DNA of 64,000 nt from Plantago elongata (GCA_036897095.1 JAYMSP010000100.1:20184-84183); one strand, 5' to 3'; counted from the first letter of the stretch, positions 1-11,866 are shown. Numbers and translations are program-made. The notes: generated by a model not told the origin, from the letters alone.

Positions 1-1993
1 CTGCTGGCTGAAGTACAATGCGAGAGGGATGGTCTTGCAAGTTCATTGACGACTCAAAAAGAACTTAATGCAAAGCAGGAACAAGACCTTGCCAAGGTGA
101 GGACGGATTTGTTGAAGAAAACTTCTGAGAATAAGTTGTTAAACCGGATGAGAAGCGAAAGAATTAACGAACTAGAATCAGAGATATCAACTCTCAAGGA
201 AAATTTGAAGAGCTCGCAAACAAAAGAATGTGATCAGAATCATCAGATTAAGACCCTCGAGAAGAAGTGTGATGACCTTCGTGCACTTAGTGAGGCACAT
301 CATGCAAATGCAGATAGTATTCGGAAAAATTTTGATGCAGCGGAAACAAGCTATATGGAAAAGATAACCATGATGGAGGCCAAACTAGAAGAGAAGAACA
401 ACGCTCTGCGTGAAACAGAAAATCAGCTGTCAGAAGAGAAACAGATGACAGTTAAGCTTGAATCAAAGCTGACTGAGTTGACACATGCTAATGAAGTTCA
501 GAAGGAGGAGACTCAACTGCAGGCATATGTGGAAGAACTTGGAGGAGAATTGATCAGCAGAAAAGAATCTGAGATTTGCAATTTGCTGAAAGAAGGAAAT
601 GCAATGGCTGACAATGCTTACAAGAGAAACTTAAAATTTGGTTTTTCTGATGCTGAGTACTGTAAAGGTAAGTCGAAGGTGATACCTGGTTTTGTTACAA
701 GGGGTGACACAAGTAAACCGAAACCTGTGACCCCAAATTGTAAGGAAGTAATCTGTCTTTCAGATGATGATGATGAGGAAGAGGAGGAGGAGGATGAGTT
801 CTTGCCAATGATGAAGGAAAGTAACCGCTTGAGTAATTCACCTTACGCTAGGACAGATCGACTTATGAATTTCTTGAAGAGTAGAAAAGGAAGGTAATAT
901 CGTAAGAACTAGGATCACATTATGATTTATTTTTTGTTCGTTGTGAAGCTTAGTGTGAACTAATAAACAAGTTTTTATGCTGAATCTAGTGTTATCTGGA
1001 GTGGAGATGGCCCGTTTGCCAAAGTTTCAGATGGTGATGCCCTTAAGGTCTTAAACCCCGTTGGCTTGACTAGTGAGGTGAGTGTTACTTACCTCTTGGC
1101 CTCTTGCGATTCTGATTTTCATTTATAGTCCATGGATCAGCTGATTTTATTTGAATAATGTGTTTGTTAGATAATCGATTCATGGGGTGAGTTATTGGTC
1201 CAGAACTTGAATAAGAAAGGCAAGACAACATCCACGTTCATCTTCACAAGCCGTATCTCGGTATGAATATGTATTTGAACTTGTGGTGGCATTTTGAGTA
1301 CGAGTATTCGTTCATAACATTTAATGAAGATAAAAAGTATTGATAAGTTTTTGCCTGTGATATCATCAGGAAGTTGTTGGCAGGACTGGAGGATCATCAT
1401 CTACTATTCAAGAGTTTGTTGATTCCCAGAGTAGAAGAGCAGTAAAGTCACAGATTCTAATTCTGCCTCTATTCACATCTGCATCAAAATGCACAGGTTA
1501 TTACTGGTCACTACTGAAGTATGATGTGAAGAGTTCGACATGGACTGTTTTTAGTGCAATGCAACCGCAATCTGGTGTGCATCATCACTTCAAGACATTC
1601 CTCCCACTGGTATGTAATGTTATCCTGCCTAGATCTGATCTTAACTTTGCTCCATGAAACGGAATGTTCTGACTGTCGCATTGTTTAATTCAGGTGGAGT
1701 ATGTGGAGGAACGGATGTTACCGGCTTTGATAGATCCGAATAGGAATACTCAACTGCCAAGACCAAACAAAACCAGAAACAACGTTCCTTTGCAGAAGAT
1801 AACCAGACCTGAAAGGTTGTCGGATTCGGGTGTGGTTGTATGCCACATAATGGAGACTATACTTAAGGGTCACCCGATTTCAATGATAAGGACCACCGCG
1901 AAGGAGGGAGCGTACCGTAAATCCACAGCTGAGAATTACAAGTTTCGAATGGCGGAAACTTTTTGCTTTCCGTACAATATGAAGGAAGAATGA
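1..1993 (+). CDS. Coiled-coil protein with SUMO-interaction motif and degenerate Ulp1-like domain (5' partial)
   Basis: Exons read as <1-893, 990-1077, 1171-1260, 1370-1609 and 1694-1993 (stop TGA); the gene begins before the window. A TAA appears at 895, but it lies inside a GT donor (AAG|GTAATAT), and joining to 990 keeps the frame (Gly-Ser-Val-Ile-Trp). The first exon encodes a long charged heptad-type coiled coil, then EVICLSDDDDEEEEEEDEF, a hydrophobic core followed by acids as in SUMO-interaction motifs. The last four exons match the C48/Ulp1 fold: a helix start (IIDSWGELL), GYYWSLLKYD where active enzymes have His-Trp, and LSDSGVVVC where active enzymes have DCG. The His and Cys, and apparently the Asp and Gln, are replaced, so peptidase activity is unlikely. 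Similar domains occur in plant transposon-derived Ulp1 proteins. SUMO binding is inference. Confidence 0.75.
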
Positions 1994-2990
1994 ATTGGCT
2001 ATTTTGTACATTTCTTGAAATTCCCGACCCTGTAGTAATTTATTCTGTGTGTAACTCGAGTTGTTTGTATCATCGTATGATTCCTTTGTTGTGGTTCTGT
2101 ACTTATGTATTGAACTTCGATAATGATCTTCTTAATGTCCGGTAAGGCAACCGAAAAGGTGGCGCATTTTTCATGAATCTGATTCACCAGTGTATTTCTG
2201 GAATAAAAGGATTTGCTATTTATTCAAACGTGATTCTCTATTAACTTAAATGTAATTTTCGCTTCCAAATTTCCAATACAAAGAGGGGAAAATTCGAAAC
2301 CTTCCTTCGTAACCAAGTTTTGGAGGGGGAAATTCAAAACATTCCTTCTTAGCTTCATCTTAAATTCATTAAATAGTGACTCTACGAGAATTTTTAAGAG
2401 AATTATTGATCTATACTCATTCTTGAGTGAATCGGATGTGAAAATAAATCACATTCAAATTTCATATTACAAAACATGAAACTCGATATATGACGGGCAC
2501 ATTGTGTCCCACCGTACCAGTACACCCTGTTCTATCAAGCAGATTGCCAAACAAAGTTCACAAGTGCATACTTATCGATACGAGTACGACTCATACGAGT
2601 CTAATTTTCTTATTCTGGATTTCGAAGTTCACTATATAGTGGATCGAACACGGTTCATCACGTGCTAGTACACCACCTACTACAAACTTCAAAATTGCGA
2701 AGTATCACCCATTATAGCCCATACCATATGGGCTATTCTCTGGGCCAAAATAAGCTCCGTAGGCCAATTTGATACAGGTCCAGTCCAACTCATGCTCCAC
2801 CGGTTCATGATTCTTCTCAGATCAAAAGAACCTTCTCCGATACCGAATTTCGTTTGCAATATCTGCGATTCATCCATTTTTCAGCTCGATTCGCGTATAT
2901 GATACTGTTTACAGTGGTAATTGCATCAATACGTTACTGAAAACTGCATCTGAAAGCGAAATCAAGCTCTCGAGAAGTGTAATTGCTGCT
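1994..2990. other. Intergenic spacer between the Ulp1-like gene and the glycosyltransferase gene
   Basis: Holds the 3' UTR of the upstream gene and, from about 2700, the probable promoter and leader of the glycosyltransferase. No coding potential was recognised; short open frames here are AT-rich and have no recognisable motifs. Confidence 0.5.
2715..2746 (+). promoter_or_regulatory. Cluster of site II-like (TGGGCY) elements, including a palindrome
   Basis: TAGCCCATA, a CCA spacer and TATGGGCTA form a palindrome at 2715-2735, followed by TGGGCC at 2741-2746 and AGGCCAA near 2761. Site II motifs of this type are common in plant housekeeping promoters bound by TCP factors. The cluster lies about 250 bases before the glycosyltransferase ATG. 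Regulatory function is inferred from motif and position only. Confidence 0.4.
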
Positions 2991-5900
2991 ATGTTGTGGA
3001 AGAGACTGTGTTTGAGATGGAATCGCTTGCTTTTATGCCTTCCTGTACTCATTCTGCTACTACATATGCTCTCGGGTAGCTCTACTTTGATGCTTTCCTA
3101 ATCAATTTGAGTTTCTACTTCATAACTCATTTGTACTGCTTGTTGTCTCAGTTATTGAATTCCAGCAAAACACAAATTTAGGTAATGTGCATAAAGAGAA
3201 GCAGAAAAAGTTCGATCATCTTGTACTCGGACCTGCTGCTGGTGAAGGCTTGCCGGATCGTCTGCAATGCGAAGGTTTTTCAAATGCGATTTCGTTTTTC
3301 TGAGATTGTTATCTTAATTTTGATTTTGGAAGGTTTTAGCGAGTTTTGGGAAGTGAATAGTGTGTGTATTGTGTAGGAACCAAGGCTCTTAATAGGACTG
3401 ATTTTGGAACTAACTCGCAATATGCGGAACGTGTTTCGCTTGTTACTGTATTTACTACCTACAACTCTAGTAGTGGTAGTGGACCAGTTGATTTAGTTAA
3501 TGTTGGGGAAATGTCATATGGCAAGGTGGAGAGGTCGTTGGCTGTTTTGAACATTTTCGTGAATTTTATTCAGGTATTTATAGTGTTAGACCTGCTTTTC
3601 CAAGGGATTCTATTCATTTTATGTAGAGTGATTGCATAATATATTCGGATTATGAATGTTTTGTTTGCATTCATGTCGACGTGTCTGTCATTGAGTTGTG
3701 TAGATTTTTCTTTTTACTTGATGAATTGGTGCTTTATGCTCAAAAGTTGAGAGTAGATGATTAGGTGGTTTTCACGTGGAAGGAGCTTCCCGCCACATTG
3801 TCAACTTGATATTTTTTACTTGTCTTTATTGATTTTGGATTTGAATATGATTCCGCGAATTTGGCTGCATAATTATTGCTCCTCTTTGTAGATTGAGCCT
3901 TTAAAAGATAAATGATCTTGAAGAAGATTGTCTAACATTAATTAACTCGTGTTATGTTTGGAACACAAATTTGGAGGTTTAGTGCATACAGTACCTTCTT
4001 ATCAGGTAACCTTGGTTTGAGTGACTCATGAGCTTATCAACAGAACACCAAATTTCACAAGTAGTATGTGGGATAGGTTGAGGTCATGAAATTTTTTCAT
4101 TCCATTTAAGAATGGCTTGTCTTTTTAGGCCGAGATGATAACTTAGCAATGAGCTGTATTATTTATACGTCCTGCAAAGTCTATTATATTTGGCTCTGGT
4201 AAGGGTAAAAGACAAAAAGAACACAAGTCCTTGATTGCACTAAAATAGGTATGCAATTACATCATGACTAAAGTTGTTCCTGTTACTTTTATCACTCACA
4301 TGAACTTGTACAAGATCAGTATGGTCATAAATCTATAACGACATCCACGTGCTATTTGTGAGTTAGTGCGCCCTAAAAGTTATTATAGTATTGTAGATAG
4401 AAAATAAGCAGTCAAATAGCATCAACATAATGCTAGTGGTTTTAGCTTCTCATAAGGCAATTATATTTAACTTGATCCAGTAGGTTCTGAATCTATGCTT
4501 ACTGAATGTAGGTAACCATGCCACAGAGTGATGTTATAATTCTTACCGATCCAGCTGGTGAACTTCCATTGCATAGAGATTCGGTTACGGTACAACCAAT
4601 ACAAGGTGAATATTCGCGAGACAAGTTGATGCTTCAAAGAATCAGGTCTTACATTGTAAGATAACAATGTTGTTGGACATTGATGCATACTGTAATAGAA
4701 TTGCCTTTTTACCTGAACATTGATACCTATATGCAAATTGTGTGTGTAGTATGTTTGTGTTGCATTTCTCTCTCCCCCTGTGTGTTTGAGTGTGCTTATA
4801 CCATGGTGACTGGCTTGTGAGTATGTAGTGGTAGACTTGTTTGGCTTGGCGCTGACATGTGTTCAAGAGACATGGGATAACAATTATGGACGTATTAGTT
4901 TATTTAGTGGGTTTAAGAGTTGATTTCTCTGGACAGTCTTGAAATTTCATCATGAGCTCCTGAAGCCAGAATTTGGAAGGGGATGATTGAAAATGTACTG
5001 TCCTTGCTATTTATAAGCTTTTGTCTCTGTGTTACTTGTAATAATTGTTTATAAATGCGTCGTAAAAGTCTATGCAGATAATCTCTAATGATTTAAGAGT
5101 GGGTGCTTTCAAGATCCACTTTTCCTACGTTTGCTGGATATTCTTCTTCTTATGGTGAATATTATACCTTTTTTTAAATATTTGTAATATATATTTTTCC
5201 TTGTGTAGAGATTTCTGGAAACAAGGCTTGAGAAGCTGACTGAAAAGCAGGAACAAGCAACTCATGTCATTTTCACTGATTCAGATATAGCAGTAGTCAG
5301 TGACCTGGGAAAAGTTTTCACTGACTATCCTAGTTTTGATCTTGCTCTCACCTTCCGCAACAACAAATATCAACCCCTAAATTCTGGATTCATAGCTGTA
5401 AGAGGCACTGTTGACGGAATTCAAAGGTGCATCACTTGTGTATTTCTTTCACTGTGGTTAATTTGAGCACTATATTATGTTTCAGAGAAACTCATACGTT
5501 AACATAGATCCAAATTTTCCATTTTCTCCTTACCTATACACACTCATTTGTCCACAGGGCAAAAGCATTCTTAGAGGAAGTTTTAAAAGTTTACAGCGAC
5601 AAATTCATGAACGCCTCTCGAATGCTTGGAGATCAATTGGCTCTTGCCTGGGTTGTGAAATCACAATCAAATTTTGACCAGAAAATGTTTTCCAGAAGAG
5701 AGGCTTTTGTAGACAAAATCGGTGGTGCATCAGTACTTTTTCTGCCTTGCTCTATTTACAATTGGACACCACCAGAAGGTGCAGGCCAATTTCATGGGAT
5801 GCCCTTGGATGTCAAGGTAAAAGTGTGGTTGCTACCCTAGCTTTCTTGAACAATCTAATTTAATGGTGCTTTTTAATGTAGGTGAATCTATATTTCCTTT

Positions 5901-6076
5901 CAATAGTCTTATCTTAATTTAAAATCTGGCTTGATCCGTCAATCCAGGTAGTCCATTTCAAGGGATCACGAAAGAGACTCATGCTCGAAGCTTGGAACTA
6001 CTACTTATCTACTTCTGACATCTCAGATATGCTGTGCTTGATTTTAAAAAGTGGAAGAACAAAATATGATTTCTGA
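2991..6076 (+). CDS. Golgi-type nucleotide-diphospho-sugar glycosyltransferase
   Basis: Exons: 2991-3075, 3182-3274, 3377-3573, 4512-4655, 5209-5426, 5558-5816 and 5948-6076; 374 residues. The N terminus has a short basic cytosolic stretch and one hydrophobic segment (LLLCLPVLILLLHML), the type II signal-anchor layout of Golgi glycosyltransferases. The lumenal part carries a DxD metal/nucleotide motif (HVIFTDSDIAVV), then QPLNSGFIAVRGT and LGDQLALAWVV, and near the end VVHFKGSRKR. The order DxD, NSGF, GDQ, HFKG fits the plant nucleotide-diphospho-sugar transferase family (PF03407-like). Donor and acceptor cannot be deduced. The ATG is the first in frame and immediately precedes the anchor. 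Exon joins at 3075/3182 and 3274/3377 are supported by frame continuity. Confidence 0.85.
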
Positions 6077-8147
6077 GCTGTATGAGGTAATCTTTTGGTT
6101 GGTTGCAAGTTCAGTGGTGGTTGGAGTTTCGTTTTTAGGAAAATTGACATGATCCAAGTGCGCAGCGCGGTGTTTCTGGGAAGAAACATTATGGTTCTCA
6201 GAACTTCAGAAATGTCTCGGTGAACTTTCTTTGCTCCTTAGTAATTTTAGTTTCATCTCAACCATATAGCAAGCTATGTAGTTTACCAGATCTGTATCGA
6301 AAGAATCTGTTTGTTTACCAGATCCATACCCCCATTAGCAAGCTATGTAGTTTTACATGCCATTTTTCCCTGTGAATCAGAATTGTAAAATTGTATCCAT
6401 ACAACTTGAAAGATTAGAGAACAGTATTCTTTGTTATTTGGGGAATTTCTTGAAATGTGTCATGCCTATATTCATACATTATTTAAATGCAGTAAATTTG
6501 CAAACTCTTTACACGCAGATATATGATACCATTCATTTTCATTAAGATGCGCGGGGCTGATTGGGATGGCATTTAAACGCCCCCATTTGGCTCGATGAAC
6601 AGAGATTTGGCCTAAAATACACTTCAAATACTCCCATTTTAATTTCATTCCAAATACAATTTCACCAAAATCACCATTCAAATACCATGCCAATCAGCCC
6701 CGCGAGCATTATAAGCTATTACAGATGCATTGTAATACGATCCGGAACCTATATCGTGCAAGTTGGTGTGTACAATAAATGTACAAGTGGTTACTTGTCA
6801 AGATTTGGGTGCATCCCATGTGGTTTTCCATGAACGTCTGGATGTTGATAGATACTAATTGGGGGTTGCTATGCAGAAAATGATAGACAGCAACTGCTAT
6901 GCCAAACTTGGCAGTAAGACCATCTTTACTCAATCATTTTACCTAACATTCTCTGGACCAACTAGCATTCCGTAAAGCACTTCAGACACAGTAATGAGCA
7001 AAATTAATCATCAAAAGAGTAACTGAAGCCTTACCAGTTGCCACAAACATTACTTGCACCACTTTGCAAATACAATTGAAATATTCAATATCGATTCTAT
7101 GGAAAATCGATCAAATATATAAAGTTTACAAACAGAAACATTGGAAACTATGATAGTCCAGGTGTAACAAAAGTATATAACTGAACTAGCAATGCAAATC
7201 AGGAAACAAAATATTGGAACAGGAAGTGTAAAAAATGGATATCTTTCTATGTTAGGATAAAAGTTGCTACATAACTAAAAATGGAAAGCTTTTAAATTCA
7301 AGAGCATTAATGTACCAACTATAATGCAAACTAATAGGGGCTGAACTAACCGAGTTCAAGGGTTTAACGTATTCAACAAGATCCCGCTAACAGTTATCTG
7401 ATGTAAAATAGTCGAATGGCTGCGCGCTCTAACCGCACGTGATACAAATATGTACTGCTCTAGGTATCAGTTCAGCAAAACATAGATCTCTTGTTCCTCC
7501 TATGTTACAGAAGGTTTAACACTAATTAACTTAGGCACAAGGCATGCATCATGGACTAAATAACTTTCACCGTACAAACTTTAATAAATCCAGGCATTCG
7601 TAATAGTATGGGCAGATAAACACTCCAACAGATCTAGATTCTCAACGATCAATTCATTACCAAAATAAATTAACAACACATAAGCGGATAGATCAAGTAA
7701 AATCTAGATTTACATGAGCAAAACTATTAAGCAAGTGATACATAAAACACTTCATATTATGAATACGACAGAAGAAGTAAATATCCAAAATGTCGTTTCC
7801 TATATTATGAAATGAATCGAAACGATACAACTTCATTAATTTGCCAAGTTCCTCTATTGATATTGAATTCTAAAATGACAAAGCTACAACAAGTACAATC
7901 CCACAAGTGAAAAAAGCCGGTTTATCCTTAAATGCAGATTAGTATACCAAGGGGCCGATGCTATCCAGCCACTAAAACTTCTTCAATCATGGGATCAGGA
8001 ATTTCATCCTTATATATGACATCATCAATTATATGAAATAACAAGATATCTAATGTCCAACACATATAGGTTGTAAAAAACAAGTATAAGAATGAAAAAT
8101 TAACAAGAATAGAATGTGTCTACCACACGATTGATAAAACTGTAGTA
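6077..8147. other. Intergenic spacer between two convergent genes
   Basis: Contains the 3' ends of the glycosyltransferase (+) and the epimerase (-) and one MITE-like element at 6550-6704. The rest is AT-rich sequence in which I see no gene. Confidence 0.5.
6550..6704. mobile_element. 155-bp MITE-like element with terminal inverted repeats
   Basis: The left end CGCGGGGCTGATTGGGATGG and the right end, read on the other strand as CGCGGGGCTGATTGGCATGG, are inverted repeats with one mismatch over 20 bases. Interior arms are also partly complementary. There is no coding capacity. The GGGGCTG..TTGG-type end resembles PIF/Harbinger MITEs, but I could not see a clean target-site duplication. Confidence 0.7.
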
Positions 8148-9455
8148 TCACTGAGCATTCTTCTTCCCGTTAACATAGTAACTGAGGTACCACCGAACAA
8201 ACTTCTTCAAACCTGTCTGCAGATCTGTTGTTGGCTTATAATGAAGCTCCTTCTGAGCTAAGCTTATGTTAGCATGAGTAAACTGCACATCCCCGTTCCT
8301 TGGCAACTTCATGACCAACCTTTTCGCCTTAACCTTGAGCAATCTCTCCAAAATGCTCACAAGATCTGAAACAGGCACAGGAGACGTATTTCCCAGATTA
8401 TACACTCGCAGCTGAGCAGGACCCTTCTTCTTGCCACCACTACCAGTGCTCTTCTCTGCAGTATCAAGTGCACCCAAACAGCCCTTAACTATATCATCAA
8501 TGTAGGTAAAATCCCTAGCCACAGTTCCATGATTAGCCGCCTCAAAGATCGGAATAGGCTTTCCATTCAAGATATCCCTAGTAAAAAAGAAGTAAGCCAT
8601 GTCTGGCCTGCCCCACGGTCCATAAACAGTAAAGAACCTCAATCCGGTAAGAGAAAGCCCGTAGATATGATTATAAGTGTGTGCAATCTCTTCACCAGCT
8701 TTCTTGGTCGCAGCATACAAACTAGCAGGCTGGTCGGTCCGGTCCCTCTCCGAAAACGGAACTTTCGAATTCAATCCATACACAGAACTACTCGAAGCCC
8801 ACACAATGGCAGGCTGAGGATTCGTACTCTTGCAAACCTCAAGCAAGTTAACCAAACCAGCAATGTTGCTATGCACGTAGGAGCTCGGATTCTCCATAGC
8901 ATACCGAACCCCAGCCTGAGCCGCTAAATGCATAACATGAGTAAATGGAACAAGTTCAAACAACTTCCTCAACAGAGCATTATCATTTATATCACCCTCG
9001 ACAATGTACACCCCCGTTCGCTCCAACAAGGCTTGCCTTGCCCTCTTAAGCGAGGGATCATAGTAATCGTTGAAACAATCAAGCCCTAACACACCATCTC
9101 CACGGCGCTTAAGCGCAGAAGAAACGTGTGTGCCTACAAAACCAGCCGCCCCTGTTACCAACACAGACATCCCATTTTTGGACCTAATTTTAGCAGAGTC
9201 CCTAACCCTTTTGGCAAATTCAGGACCATGATAAGAGCTAGTTCTAAGAGACCTCCTAGAGAGATCTGAGGCTACAGGGGATGATGAAGCAGGTGATCTA
9301 TGAAAGAAGATAAAGATCAAGCCAAGAAAAACCGAAGACCAAATAGCAAGCTTAGCTAAAGAAGAAGACAACCTCATTCTACTGTACGGAGACTTGTCAA
9401 TCTTGAACTTGCCAGGGGTTGACGGTGCGCTATCAATGTGCTTCATCTGTGACAC
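8148..9455 (-). CDS. GAE: UDP-glucuronate 4-epimerase, Golgi membrane
   Basis: Intronless, 435 residues. It converts UDP-glucuronate to UDP-galacturonate, the precursor of pectin backbones, in the Golgi. One transmembrane segment lies at about residues 34-52 (LAIWSSVFLGLIFIFF), after a cytosolic tail with the STPGKFK-type sequence typical of the family. The Rossmann NAD site is VTGAAGFVGTHVSSAL near residue 100, followed by GLDCFNDYYD. The extended SDR catalytic residues are present: Ser in WASSSSVYG and Tyr/Lys in YAATKK, plus RFFTVYGPWGRPDMA. Length and lack of introns fit plant GAE genes. Which paralogue (GAE1-6) cannot be decided. A start at Met4 is possible and would not alter the domains. 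Confidence 0.95.
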   Translation of the reverse strand: MSQMKHIDSAPSTPGKFKIDKSPYSRMRLSSSLAKLAIWSSVFLGLIFIFFHRSPASSSPVASDLSRRSLRTSSYHGPEFAKRVRDSAKIRSKNGMSVLVTGAAGFVGTHVSSALKRRGDGVLGLDCFNDYYDPSLKRARQALLERTGVYIVEGDINDNALLRKLFELVPFTHVMHLAAQAGVRYAMENPSSYVHSNIAGLVNLLEVCKSTNPQPAIVWASSSSVYGLNSKVPFSERDRTDQPASLYAATKKAGEEIAHTYNHIYGLSLTGLRFFTVYGPWGRPDMAYFFFTRDILNGKPIPIFEAANHGTVARDFTYIDDIVKGCLGALDTAEKSTGSGGKKKGPAQLRVYNLGNTSPVPVSDLVSILERLLKVKAKRLVMKLPRNGDVQFTHANISLAQKELHYKPTTDLQTGLKKFVRWYLSYYVNGKKNAQ

Positions 9456-9671
9456 AGAAAACGATCAAAACCTTGGAGATTTGACAAGAAATCCTCCCTC
9501 GTTGATGCCGAAATGCGAGCTTACAACAGCTAGGGCTTGGGAATGGAGGTGAAATCAAGATTGGATTTTTATGAGAAATGGTGAATGTGGATTTCAAGAT
9601 TGGAGATGGGGTTGAAAAGGGAAGGTGTGGTTTGTTGAAAGGAGTAAAGGAGATTCAGCAATGGAGGAATC

Positions 9672-9884
9672 TTAGTTTTGTTTTCCTGTTGTGTTTGAGG
9701 TCTTTCTGTTTTCTTTGTGGTTGATTACAGAGGAAAGAAAGGGCAAAATGAGATTTTGAATGCTTGATGAATTGGGTAATTCTGAGAATGTGTGTGTGTG
9801 TGAGAGAAAGAGAGAAGAGAGATTTGTGGTGAGGACTAAAAAATGGGAGGAGGGAGAAGAAGAAGATTTCAAGAAAGTTTTCAA
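9672..9884 (-). promoter_or_regulatory. CT-rich leader of the epimerase gene with a CA/CT microsatellite
   Basis: On the gene strand this is a long C/T-rich stretch just upstream of the epimerase. A TG repeat merging into a GA-rich run (9789-9822 on the plus strand) reads as CT then CA on the gene strand. Pyrimidine-rich leaders are common near plant transcription starts. The transcription start itself cannot be placed. Confidence 0.35.
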
Positions 9885-10059
9885 AATGGATTATTTATCA
9901 AAGTGCTAAGCTTAAGAGTGAGTGGACTCTTCATAATTGTGGAGTCAAGTAAGAGTTAGCATTAATGTCATTTTGCTAATCTGAAATTACATGGTTGGTG
10001 ACTTCATTTTTACTACTCATTTGGGCAGTAAATATTCTCCTGCATATGATTAAAGTACT

Positions 10060-10460
10060 AAAATTGTTGAAAACGGTAATAATTGCAATTTCCCGCGTAT
10101 AATTATGTTACTTCTTAAATATTTACATAACATGGTCGTTATTATTCTCGCGTATAATAACGTTACTTCTTCAACACTAACGTTAAAAAACATTTGACAA
10201 TTTTCACACACTTCATCTTTATATCACTTATCATCATAACTGTCATTTTCGCAATTATGATTAAGTTAGTTTGATCATAACTGACATTTTTTTCATGTGT
10301 GATTACGTTACTTTTCATCGTAACTGTAATTTTTCCCGCGTACGATTACATTGCTTCTCTTCATAACGGTATTTATTCATGCGTTTGATGATGTTACTTT
10401 TTAAGTATTTACATGTCATAGTTGTTATTTTTTTCGAGTGATAATGTTACTTCTCGAATA
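10060..10460. repeat. Decayed tandem array of about 60-bp units
   Basis: Phrases such as gcgtataat-a-gttacttct followed by aaatatttaca and taactgtcattttt recur several times in the same order with many differences. The spacing suggests a unit of roughly 50-70 bases. Unit borders are too diverged to fix by eye. Confidence 0.45.
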
Positions 10461-11025
10461 TTTATAAAATGTGATAGTAAGTTGATTTAATGTATGAATT
10501 GCATGTTCACCAGTCGGATACATTTAATTGTATAACGAGTTTATAAATAAACTATAAATTACTTTACAAAAGGATATAATGCAAAGTTAATTGACTATTA
10601 CAAAAATACTTAAAGCTAAAGGATCTCTTTGTACATATAATTTTATGTGAGAAAAGGATATATATATATATGCATGTAATTTTAAAAGTTAGGATCCAAT
10701 TGGGTAATAAAGTGCTTTAAATTTTGGGCATGATTTCACATGGCCTTGTTGTTCCACCATTAAATGTGCATGTTAGCCTTTTGTCTTAATCTTTTTGGAT
10801 TAAGATTGATTGGGAGTGAAAGTTAGGGGTTGTTTGTTGGCAATGGTGTGGATGTGAGAAATTTTTGGGTTTGCAATTATTAATTAAGGGTCTCTAATTC
10901 TCATGCTATTGGACGGTGGGACAGATTTATGGGCTGTTTCTTTTAATCAACTGTCATATACTCATATATACTAATTGTCTACTGATAAGAAAGTTAGCAA
11001 AATTCAGTACACTGCGGCACTGCAC

Positions 11026-11115
11026 TGCCTAATGGTAGAGTCTAAACTCCATTTGGCTCATTACTAGTGAAATTATATTCGAATCCGAGTTATTTGTGAC
11101 GAATTTAAATATAAT
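11026..11115 (+). mobile_element. tRNA-like SINE candidate
   Basis: A box A-like segment (CCTAATGGTAGAG, 11028-11040) precedes a box B-like segment (ATTCGAATCCG, 11077-11087) and an A-rich tail. The spacing is that of a pol III internal promoter, but no tRNA cloverleaf forms. No target duplication was found, so this is tentative. Confidence 0.35.
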
Positions 11116-11668
11116 AAAAAAGAAAAGCATAATCATTTCTTACAAATTAAAAGATAAATGTAACAAGAATGCCTACTCCATCCCACTCATGCCCATTTGA
11201 CTTGTTATTTTAATAGTACATCTTATTCTTATTCAACTATTAAACCCTCTCTGTCCCGATTTCATCTTCTAACTATAATCGCTGGTTTCACTATTGATTT
11301 TTGTCATAGTGAACTTTATTTCTCCAACTAAGTTTAATTAGTTAGCTACAGACAATCACTGTTAACTAGTTTTTCGCCAAATGACTATCTTATCAACTAG
11401 TGTTAAGTATGAATTAATTTATAGGTTTAGTTATGTTAAATAGATCTGCGTGTTTGTAAAAAAATAAAGAGTAGAAGTACAATAATTACATTTACAAGTG
11501 TCAAGATGTGCAAGGTGAAGCAGAGTAACATTGTTCTGTTGCGAGTACACGAACAAGAATTTTATGGTTTGATACTCTAATTGTTTGGACAAAACTGTAT
11601 CACCACGAGTCCACGAGAGCCGAGAAATGAAGAATATACAATACTCCTAAATCCTAAATTAAATTATA

Positions 11669-11866
11669 GGAAGTTATAATGTGGTTGAGTGGTAAGGAAG
11701 TAGGAGCTGTAATTATGAAGCGATGGGTTTAAGCTCCGACGGGACGAAATGGAGTACTAATTCTGTGTATAGTCTTCGTTTAGTTAGTGAGAATTTATCA
11801 TTGATTGTAACCCGAATAAATGATGTAAACATAAAATATAATAATAAATTTTAAAAAGAAAAACCC
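11669..11866 (+). mobile_element. tRNA-derived SINE with 9-bp target duplication
   Basis: A box A-like TGGTTGAGTGGTAAGGA (about 11682-11698) and a box B-like GGGTTTAAGCTCC (about 11725-11737) are followed by a 3' part ending in an A-rich tail. TAAATTATA occurs immediately before (11660-11668) and after (11867-11875), consistent with a target-site duplication. The body is about 198 bp. Confidence 0.55.

Noticed and set aside
46-897. Free-standing 283-residue coiled-coil protein
   Set aside because: The stop lies in a good splice donor and the frame continues into the Ulp1-like exons; the 5' end also lacks an ATG and runs off the window.
1167-1400. 77-residue minus-strand frame over the Ulp1-like exons
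   Set aside because: It is the antisense shadow of coding exons with no domain.
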